Below are positions 55,383 through 61,079 of a DNA stretch of 61,079 bases, one piece after another. The notes under the pieces are model-generated. The model worked only from the letters and a program-made list of their open reading frames with translations. It made no database searches and was not told the origin of the DNA. Location: the NCBI RefSeq assembly GCF_000423665.1, contig NZ_AUIK01000038.1, positions 1 through 61,079 on the forward strand, in the 5' to 3' direction. Within the stretch, counting starts at the first letter, position 1; each line of letters opens with the position of its first letter. This stretch comes from Solirubrobacter soli DSM 22325. GTDB lineage: Bacteria; Actinomycetota; Thermoleophilia; Solirubrobacterales; Solirubrobacteraceae. Position numbers and translations under genes: made by a program.

Positions 55383-57175
55383 GCGACCTGTTGCGGATCG
55401 CGACGGCGGGAAGCGTCGACGACGGCAAGTCGACGCTGATCGGCCGCCTGCTGCTGGACTCGCGGTCGCTGCTCGACGACGCTCGGGAGGATGACCTCGC
55501 GCACGTGACCGACGGCCTGCGAGCCGAACGCGAGCAGGGCATCACGATCGACGTTGCGTACCGGTTCTTCGCCACGGAGCGGCGCTCGTTCATCCTCGCC
55601 GACACGCCCGGCCACGTCCGCTACACGCGCAACATGGTCACCGGCGCGTCGACCGCGGACCTCGCTCTGGTGCTGATCGACGCCCGCAAGGGGCTGCTCG
55701 AGCAGTCTCGCCGGCACGCGTACCTCGCGGCGCTGCTCGGCATCCGGCATCTGGTCGCGTGCGTGAACAAGATGGACCTCGTCGGCTTCGACGAGGCGCG
55801 GTTCCGGGAGATCGAGTCGTCGTTCGGCGAGCTGGGCGCGCAGTTGGGGATCGTCGACGTGCGGGCGGTGCCGATCTCGGCGCTCGAGGGCGACAACGTG
55901 GTCGAGCCGTCGGATCGGTTGTCGTGGTACGAGGAGCCGCCGCTGCTCGCCCAGTTGGAGACCGTCGAGGTCGACCGGGACCGCAACCTCGACGACGTGC
56001 GGTTCCCCGTTCAGTGGACCGTGCGGGCGGGGGACTTCCGCGGGTACGCGGGGCGGGTCGCGGGCGGGGTTCTGAGCGTGGGTGCCGAGGTCGCGGTGCT
56101 GCCGAGCGGGTCGCGGTCGCGGATCGCCGCGATCGACACGCCCGGCGGCCCGGTCGAGCGCGCCGTGCCGCCGATGGTGGCGACGATCCGTCTGCAGGAC
56201 GAGCTCGACGTCGGGCGCGGCGACATCGTGGTCGGCGCCGCGGACGGGCCGATCGTCGCCCGCGAGTTGGAGGCGACCGTCTGCTGGATGGTCGAGGCGC
56301 CCGCGCGAGTCGGTGCGCGCTACCTGCTCAAGCACACGACCCGCCGCGTGCGCGCGAACATCGCCTCGATCGACGCCCGCGTCGACATCGCCTCGTTCGA
56401 GTCTGCTTCGGCTTCGGAGCTGGGCTTGAACGACATCGGGCGCGTCACGCTGCGAACGGCGGCGCCGGTGCTCGCCGACCCATACGCGTCCAATCGCGCG
56501 ACGGGCGCGTTCATCCTGATCGACGAGCGCACGCACGACACGGTCGCCGCCGGCATGGTCGAGGCGGCTCGCCCGGGCCGGGTCGCCGAGGTCGAGCACT
56601 CGCCGGACATCCGCTGGCACGCGAGCGCGCTGGAACGGGGCGTGCGCTGGTCCGCCACCGGCCAGCGCGGCGCGACCGTCTGGCTGACGGGGCTGCCCGC
56701 GTCCGGCAAGTCGACGATCGCGGTCGCGGTCGAGCGCGCGCTGGTCGAGTCGGGCCGCTTCGCGTATCTGCTCGACGGGGACAACCTTCGCCACGGGCTG
56801 TCCGGCGACCTCGGCTTCGATCCCGCCTCGCGCTCGGAGAACATCCGCCGCGTCGCCCACGTGGCGCGCCTGTTCGCCGACGCGGGCGCGGTCGCGGTCG
56901 TCTCGCTCGTCTCCCCCTTCCGCGAGGACCGCCTGAACGCACGGCGATTGCACGAGGCCGCGGGTCTCCCGTTCGTGGAGGTGTTCGTCGACACCCCGAT
57001 CGAGGAGTGCGCCCGCCGCGACCCGAAGGGGTTGTACGCCCGCGCCCGCGCAGGACGCTTGACCGGCATGACGGGCGAGAACGCCCCGTACGAGCCGCCC
57101 GAGGCGGCCGAGATCGTCATCCGCGGCGAGCCGACCGAGGTGTCCGCGCGCCGGCTGCTCGAGGCGGTCGCGTGA
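55379..57175 (+). CDS. cysNC: CysN-CysC fusion: sulfate adenylyltransferase GTPase subunit and APS kinase
   Basis: TTG 55379 begins a 598-residue fusion. The first part is the EF-Tu-like CysN GTPase: ATAGSVDDGKSTLIGRLL (P-loop), TDGLRAEREQGITIDVAYRFF, DTPGHVRY and VNKMD. From about residue 430 follows APS kinase: VWLTGLPASGKSTIAVAVE, DGDNLRHGLSGDLGF and FCTPIEEC-like VFVDTPIEECARRDPKGLY. The fusion makes APS and converts it to PAPS, the donor for sulfotransferases. No cysH or sulfite reductase is encoded here, which points to sulfation rather than assimilation. It overlaps both neighbours by 4 bp. Confidence 0.94.
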   Translation: MSDLLRIATAGSVDDGKSTLIGRLLLDSRSLLDDAREDDLAHVTDGLRAEREQGITIDVAYRFFATERRSFILADTPGHVRYTRNMVTGASTADLALVLIDARKGLLEQSRRHAYLAALLGIRHLVACVNKMDLVGFDEARFREIESSFGELGAQLGIVDVRAVPISALEGDNVVEPSDRLSWYEEPPLLAQLETVEVDRDRNLDDVRFPVQWTVRAGDFRGYAGRVAGGVLSVGAEVAVLPSGSRSRIAAIDTPGGPVERAVPPMVATIRLQDELDVGRGDIVVGAADGPIVARELEATVCWMVEAPARVGARYLLKHTTRRVRANIASIDARVDIASFESASASELGLNDIGRVTLRTAAPVLADPYASNRATGAFILIDERTHDTVAAGMVEAARPGRVAEVEHSPDIRWHASALERGVRWSATGQRGATVWLTGLPASGKSTIAVAVERALVESGRFAYLLDGDNLRHGLSGDLGFDPASRSENIRRVAHVARLFADAGAVAVVSLVSPFREDRLNARRLHEAAGLPFVEVFVDTPIEECARRDPKGLYARARAGRLTGMTGENAPYEPPEAAEIVIRGEPTEVSARRLLEAVA

Positions 57176-58089
57176 CGCCGCGCGCCGCCGCCGCGGCCGC
57201 CCCGCGCGCCGCCGGCCCCGCCGCGGCCGCCCCACGCGCCGCCGGCCCCGCCGCTCCATCCGCCTCACGCGCCGCCGGCCCCGCCGCTCCATCCGCCCCG
57301 CGCGCCGCCGGCCCCGCCGCTGCGCCCGCCCCACGCGCCGCCGGCCCCGCCGCTCCATCCGCCCCACGCGCCGCCGGCCCCGCCGCTCCATCCGCCCCAC
57401 GCGCCGCCGGCCCCGCCGCTGCGCCCGCCCCACGCGCCGCCGGCCCCGCCGCTGCGCCCGCCGCTCCCCCGCGCGTGATGGAGCCGTACGCCGTCACGAA
57501 CCACCGGTTCGCGGCGTTCGTCGCCGCCACCGGGCATGTCACCGAGGCCGAGCGCGAGGGCTGGTCGTTCGTGTTCGCGGGGCGGCTGTCCGACGGCTTC
57601 CCGGCGACCCGCGCGCTCGCGAGCGCGCCGTGGTGGCGGGTCGTGCGCGGCGCGTGCTGGCATGCGCCGGACGGGCCGGGCAGCGTCGCGGCGGCCGATC
57701 ACCCGGTCGTGCACGTGTCGCTGGCCGACGCGCAGGCGTTCTGCGCGTGGGCGGGCACCGCGCTACCGACCGACGCGCAGTGGGAGCGCGCCGCCAGGGC
57801 GGGCGTCAAGACGCGCTACCCGTGGGGCGACGAGTGGTCGTTCGCGCGGGCGAACTCGTTCCGCGGCGACTTTCCCCACGGCGTGGCCGGCACCGTGCCG
57901 GTGGACGCGTTCGAGCCCAATGCGCTCGGGCTGCACAACGTGGTCGGCAACGTCTGGGAGTGGACGGCCGAGGGTCTGCTCCGCGGCGGCTCGTATCTCT
58001 GCCACCCGTCCTACTGCGACCGCAATCAGCTGTCCGGCTGCACCGAGGGCGACGCGCCGATGGGCCATATCGGCTTCCGCGTCGTCTGA
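57172..58089 (+). CDS. Formylglycine-generating enzyme-like protein with Ala/Pro repeat N-terminus
   Basis: GTG 57172 overlaps the cysNC stop (GTGA) and begins a 305-residue frame. Residues about 5-100 are eight to nine imperfect copies of RAAGPAAPSAP. The FGE-type domain follows: VMEPYAVTNHRFAAFVAATGHV, SLADAQAFCAWAG, LPTDAQWERAARAG, GNVWEWTAEGLLRGGSYLCHPSYCDR and GHIGFRVV. Cys277 and Cys282 occupy the copper-binding pair of actinobacterial FGE. The usual N-terminal GGxFxMGS strand of the fold is missing; the repeat region takes its place. It should convert the active-site Cys of a sulfatase to formylglycine; the divergent sulfatase is the obvious client. ATG 57478 could be an internal start giving a repeat-free protein. 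Confidence 0.85.
   Translation: MTPRAAAAAAPRAAGPAAAAPRAAGPAAPSASRAAGPAAPSAPRAAGPAAAPAPRAAGPAAPSAPRAAGPAAPSAPRAAGPAAAPAPRAAGPAAAPAAPPRVMEPYAVTNHRFAAFVAATGHVTEAEREGWSFVFAGRLSDGFPATRALASAPWWRVVRGACWHAPDGPGSVAAADHPVVHVSLADAQAFCAWAGTALPTDAQWERAARAGVKTRYPWGDEWSFARANSFRGDFPHGVAGTVPVDAFEPNALGLHNVVGNVWEWTAEGLLRGGSYLCHPSYCDRNQLSGCTEGDAPMGHIGFRVV
57205..57470 (+). repeat. 33-bp tandem repeat encoding Ala/Pro-rich copies
   Basis: The 33-bp unit CGCGCCGCCGGCCCCGCCGC followed by TCCATCCGCCCCA recurs about eight times, alternating between two variants (PSAP and APAP endings). The period is a multiple of three, so the reading frame is kept. It lies within the 5' end of the formylglycine-generating enzyme gene. 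Confidence 0.85.
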
Positions 58090-58114
58090 TTGCCCCAGCT
58101 GGCGCGGGCTACGG

Positions 58115-58282
58115 TCAGCTCCACGACGACCGCATCGGTCGCATGACGTGACCGGGGAGCCCGGCACCCGCCGAGGTGGCGCTCGTCGAAGACGACGTGG
58201 ACGCCGACGCCGCTGGCGCGCCGCCGGCGGCCGTACACGCGACGAGTGCCGCCACGACGGCGGCCTTCCGAATGAAGTTCAT
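58115..58282 (-). CDS. Possible short secreted peptide
   Basis: From ATG 58282 the minus strand encodes 55 residues beginning MNFIRKAAVVAALVACTAAG, a convincing signal peptide ending near PAASA, followed by a Ser/Thr/Ala-rich tail. A one-base shift would extend the mature part (VHVVFDERHLGG) into the convergent FGE gene end, so this may be a frameshifted remnant. Codon use is normal for the window. No family recognised. Confidence 0.35.
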   Translation of the reverse strand: MNFIRKAAVVAALVACTAAGGAPAASASTSSSTSATSAGAGLPGHVMRPMRSSWS

Positions 58283-58348
58283 GCCGGACCTATCGTCACG
58301 TCCCGGTTCCTTCCGGCGCCGCTGGACGATCGTCGGACCCGCGCAACC

Positions 58349-58367
58349 TAAAGGGACTGACCCTTTA
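58349..58367. repeat. Dispersed palindrome, second copy
   Basis: TAAAGGG (58349-58355) and CCCTTTA (58361-58367) flank ACTGA. The sequence closely resembles the palindrome at 45384-45404. It lies in the leader of the aldo/keto reductase gene, 10 bp before the start, where the hairpin could affect translation. Confidence 0.55.
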
Positions 58368-58377
58368 TGTTGGCGGG

Positions 58378-59325
58378 ATGGAGAAGCGAGAGCTCGGCGA
58401 CTCCGGGCTGAAGGTCACCACGGTCGCGCTCGGGTCGTGGCTGACCTACAGCGGCGGCATCGGGCGCGAGCAGACGGAAGCGTGCACGCGGGCGGCGTTC
58501 GAGGCCGGCATCACGCTCTTCGACACCGCCAACGTGTACGGCACGGGCGCGTCCGAGCGCGTGTGGGGCGAGATCCTCACCGACTACCCGCGCGACGAGT
58601 ACGTGCTGGCGACCAAGGTCTACTTCCCGATGGGGCCGCGCGACCGCGGGCTCTCGCGCAAGCAGATCCTCAAGCAGATCGACGCGTCGCTGGAGCGGCT
58701 GCGGACCGACTACGTCGACCTCTACCAGTGCCACCGCTACGACGACAACGTCCCGCTGCAGGAGACGATGGGCGCGCTGAGCGAGGTCGTCGAGGCGGGC
58801 AAGGCGCGCCACATCGGCTTCAGCGAGTGGCCGGCGGCGCGGATCCAGGAGGCGCTGGACATGCCCGGCGTGACGAAGTTCGTCTCCTCGCAGCCGCAGT
58901 ACTCGGCGCTGTGGCGCAAGCCGGAGGCGGAGGTGATCCCGCTGTGCGAGGCCAACGGGATCTCGCAGATCGTCTGGTCGCCGCTCGCGCAGGGCGTGCT
59001 GACCGGCAAGTACAAGCCGGGCGAGAAGGTCCCGACGGACTCGCGCGCCGCCAACCGGACCATGAACCGCTTCATCAAGCAGTGGCTCGGCGACGACGTG
59101 CTGACCGCGGTCCAGTCGCTGCAGCCGATCGCCGACGAGGCCGGCATCACCCTCCCCCAGCTCTCGCTCGCCTGGGTGCTGCACCAGCCCAACATCACGT
59201 CGGTGATCATCGGCGCGAGCCGGCCCGAGCAGATCCACGAGAACCTCAAGGCGGCCGCGGTCAAGCTCTCGCCCGACACGATCGCCGCCATCGACGACAC
59301 GCTCAGAACAGCGGCGGTGTTGTGA
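58378..59325 (+). CDS. Aldo/keto reductase family oxidoreductase
   Basis: The 315-residue protein follows the voltage-gated K-channel beta-subunit type of aldo/keto reductases: ELGDSGLKVTTVALGSW, AGITLFDTANVYGTGASE (catalytic Asp and Tyr), LATKVYFPMG (Lys), YVDLYQCHRYDDNVPLQETM (His) and VIIGASRPEQIHENLK (NADPH). It reduces aldehydes or ketones. ATG 58378 is close behind a palindrome. The 3' end overlaps the convergent kinase gene by 23 bp. Confidence 0.92.
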   Translation: MEKRELGDSGLKVTTVALGSWLTYSGGIGREQTEACTRAAFEAGITLFDTANVYGTGASERVWGEILTDYPRDEYVLATKVYFPMGPRDRGLSRKQILKQIDASLERLRTDYVDLYQCHRYDDNVPLQETMGALSEVVEAGKARHIGFSEWPAARIQEALDMPGVTKFVSSQPQYSALWRKPEAEVIPLCEANGISQIVWSPLAQGVLTGKYKPGEKVPTDSRAANRTMNRFIKQWLGDDVLTAVQSLQPIADEAGITLPQLSLAWVLHQPNITSVIIGASRPEQIHENLKAAAVKLSPDTIAAIDDTLRTAAVL

Positions 59326-59755
59326 GCAGCGGCTCGATTCGCCAGCCCCCGTCGAGCGCCGCGGTCGCGTGAAGGAGCTCCTCGAACCCCTCCTCGGGCG
59401 TCGGACGGACGAGCCGGCGCGCGACGTCGCGCAGCCCCGCCGCCGGCACCGTGCGCTCGCGGGCGACGTTGCGGCCGGCGGCCACCGCGTGATCGACCTC
59501 GACGAGGATCGCGACGAGCCTGAAGCCCGCTTCCCGCGCCGGAGCCACGTAGCGCGCCCGCTCGGCCGCGGTCGGGTTCGTGTTGTCGACGACGAACGGC
59601 ATCTTCGTCTCGATGCAGGTCCTCAGGAACGCCGCCTCGCGGGCGCGGGTGCGCAGGAGGTCGAGCGACACGCGCGCGTGCGTCTCGAGGAACCGGTCGC
59701 GGTAGAGCGTCGTCTTGCCCGAGCCCTGCACGCCGCAGAGGATCACCGCCTCCAT
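59303..59755 (-). CDS. P-loop kinase-like ATPase
   Basis: ATG 59755 begins a 150-residue P-loop protein: EAVILCGVQGSGKTTLYRDRF (Walker A GVQGSGKT), FVVDNTNPTAAERARYVAPAREAGF (a polynucleotide/T4-PNK-like kinase signature) and VEVDHAVAAGRNVARE. The DNTNPT stretch is typical of small kinases acting on sugars, nucleotides or RNA ends. It ends overlapping the aldo/keto reductase gene and starts 17 bp from the divergent acetamidase-like gene. Confidence 0.85.
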   Translation of the reverse strand: MEAVILCGVQGSGKTTLYRDRFLETHARVSLDLLRTRAREAAFLRTCIETKMPFVVDNTNPTAAERARYVAPAREAGFRLVAILVEVDHAVAAGRNVARERTVPAAGLRDVARRLVRPTPEEGFEELLHATAALDGGWRIEPLLTTPPLF

Positions 59756-59772
59756 GGCGCGAGGATGACACG

Positions 59773-60693
59773 GTGATCCACGCCCTCGGCGCCCCGTACC
59801 ACGGCGTCTTCTCGCGCGACCTCGCCCCCACGCTGACGATCGACCCCGGCGACACGGTCGTCTTCGAGACCCTCGACGCCGGCTGGGGACTGGAGCCGTA
59901 CGCGGGCGGTGCCTACGTGCCGCGGCGCGAGCTCGACCGCGACGACGACGCCGGCCACGCCCTGACCGGCCCGGTGTTCGTGCGCGGCGCGCGGCCCGGC
60001 ATGGCGCTGCGGGTCGAGATCGGCGAGCTGCGGCCCGGCCCGTGGGGCGCGGTCCTGGCCGGCGGGTGGGAGTCGGCGTACAACGAGCGCCTCGGCGTGG
60101 TCGGCCACGGCGTCGTCCACGCGTACACGTTCGAGGACGGCGTCGCGCGCAGCCACCTCGGCCACGCGGTCGCGCTGCGGCCGTTCCTCGGCGTGATGGG
60201 GAACGCGCCCGCCGCGCCCGGCCGCCACTCGACGATCCCACCCCGCGCCTGCGGCGGGAACCTCGACTGCCGCGAACTCGTGACCGGCGCGACCCTCTGG
60301 CTGCCGATCGAGGTCGAGGGCGCCCTGTTCTCGTGCGGCGACGGCCACGCCGCGCAGGGGGACGGCGAGGTCGCGGGCACCGCGATCGAATGCCCGATGG
60401 AGCGGGCGGAGCTCACGTTCGCGCTCGAAGAGCGGACGCTCGCGGCCCCGCTGGCGCGGAGCGCCGACGGCGCCTGGATCACGTTCGGACTCGACGAGGA
60501 CCTCGACGAGGCGGCACTCGGAGCGCTGAACGCGATGCTGGCGCTGATCGGCATCGAGCTCGGCCTGTCCCGGCGCGACTCCCTCGCCTACGCGAGCCTC
60601 CACGTCGACCTGCGGGTGACGCAGATCGTGAACGGGGTCAAAGGCGTCCACGCGGTCTGGCGCCCGTCGGCGAGCGTCGACATTCGCGAGTAG
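59773..60693 (+). CDS. Acetamidase/formamidase family protein
   Basis: GTG 59773 begins a 306-residue protein with the FmdA/AmdA fold: TIDPGDTVVFETLDAGWG, ALTGPVFVRGARPGMALRVEIGEL, PFLGVMGNAP, PPRACGGNLDCREL and FSCGDGHAAQGDGEVAGTAIE. These conserve the GGNxD and CGDxHAAQGDGE catalytic regions that hydrolyse short amides to ammonia and acid. It is the last identifiable gene before the repeat at the right edge. Confidence 0.92.
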   Translation: MIHALGAPYHGVFSRDLAPTLTIDPGDTVVFETLDAGWGLEPYAGGAYVPRRELDRDDDAGHALTGPVFVRGARPGMALRVEIGELRPGPWGAVLAGGWESAYNERLGVVGHGVVHAYTFEDGVARSHLGHAVALRPFLGVMGNAPAAPGRHSTIPPRACGGNLDCRELVTGATLWLPIEVEGALFSCGDGHAAQGDGEVAGTAIECPMERAELTFALEERTLAAPLARSADGAWITFGLDEDLDEAALGALNAMLALIGIELGLSRRDSLAYASLHVDLRVTQIVNGVKGVHAVWRPSASVDIRE

Positions 60694-60712
60694 AGCGCGA
60701 GAAAGTCGACAC

Positions 60713-61079
60713 TCGCGCGCGGCGCACCGGGCGCGGCGCGGCACGCGCAGCGGGCGCGGCGGGCGCGGCGCGGCGCGCGCGGCGGGCGCGGCGCGGCACG
60801 CGCGGCGGGCGCGGCGCGGCACGCGCGGCGGGCACGGCGCGGCACGCGCAGCGGGCACGGCGCGGGCGGCGCGGGGGGCGGCGCGGGGCGGCGGCGACGG
60901 CGCGGCACGCGCGGGGGCGCGGCGCGGGCGGCGCGGGGGGGGGCGGCGCGGGGCGGCGGCGGCGCGGCACGCGCGGGAGCGCGGCGCGGGCGGCGCGGGG
61001 GGCGGCGCGGGGCGGCGGCGGCGGCGCGGGGGGCGCGGCGCGGGCGGGGCGGCGGCGGCGCGGGGGGCGCGGCGCGGGC
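60713..61079. repeat. Extremely GC-rich tandem repeat at the right edge
   Basis: From 60713 the sequence is nearly pure G and C. A 23-bp unit starting GGCACGCGCGGCGGGC recurs (starts at 60795, 60818 and 60841), and a larger unit of about 60 bp appears beyond 60863. Because 23 is not a multiple of three, reading frames through it do not persist, and the apparent Ala/Arg/Pro-rich frames on the minus strand are artefacts. No gene is supported in this stretch. Placement at the window end may reflect an assembly limit. Confidence 0.8.

Noticed and set aside
59743..60970. Minus-strand frames rich in Ala, Arg and Pro entering the right-edge repeat
   Set aside because: The 23-bp repeat period breaks reading frames and the remainder is antisense to the acetamidase-like gene.
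1..61079. CRISPR array or defence island
   Set aside because: No regularly spaced repeat-spacer pattern, Cas protein or known defence nuclease was seen; the tandem repeats present have no unique spacers.

Overview
The window is GC-rich DNA (about 70 percent) with strong G/C use at third codon positions, many GTG and TTG starts and short or overlapping gene junctions. Together with the haem-copper oxidase operons, the secreted Ig-like proteins with an unusual Cys-terminated module, a stressosome operon and a c-di-GMP-I riboswitch ahead of a CAP-domain gene, this suggests an actinobacterium of the Thermoleophilia/Solirubrobacterales type. The taxon is an inference; no marker gene such as 16S rRNA is present.

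Left accessory part (1-7250). The left edge cuts an IS110-family recombinase gene. Behind it lie a possible bridge-RNA leader, an inverted repeat pair and a frameshifted cupin remnant. A TetR repressor then faces two tandem alpha/beta hydrolases and a quinone-oxidoreductase-like enzyme, with a repeated operator in the shared promoter. After about 760 bp of apparently decayed sequence come a small acidic protein gene and a tyrosine integrase directly abutting the 3' end of tRNA-Arg(TCT). This looks like an integrated element whose far attachment site is outside the window or lost.

Housekeeping part (7370-29923). It holds three secreted Ig-like/MopE-like proteins, an NrtR-like Nudix regulator, threonine aldolase, a PTH2-like protein, a TlpA-like thioredoxin, a PucR regulator divergent from a flavin amine oxidase, a methyltransferase and tRNA-Pro(TGG). 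A c-di-GMP-I riboswitch precedes a CAP protein. Then follow DUF1015, OsmC and Nudix genes, a 142-bp inverted-repeat element, a subtilase, a four-gene operon (PAP2, flippase-like protein, thioredoxin reductase, PEBP lipoprotein), a class I amidotransferase and an enoyl-CoA hydratase.

Respiration and stress (29950-44160). Two terminal oxidase operons flank a complete RsbU-like/RsbR/RsbS/RsbT/RsbX stressosome module. The first oxidase carries the A1 signature HPEVY and has ctaB but no subunit III. The second has the A2 signature YSHPAVY, a cytochrome c-fused subunit II, subunit III and an embedded double Usp-like protein. Each operon has a 36-residue single-TM protein at or near its 3' end. A cytochrome c-cupredoxin lipoprotein lies nearby and could feed electrons to either oxidase.

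Right part (44218-61079). It holds an MFS transporter, a glycosyltransferase with a long Ala/Pro insert, a GAF-GGDEF-HD-GYP protein (likely c-di-GMP turnover, linking to the riboswitch) and a cold-shock protein. A compact sulfation locus follows: Stf0-like sulfotransferase, CysD, CysNC and a formylglycine-generating enzyme on the + strand, divergent from a sulfatase operon. An aldo/keto reductase, a P-loop kinase, an acetamidase/formamidase and a very GC-rich 23-bp-period repeat close the window.
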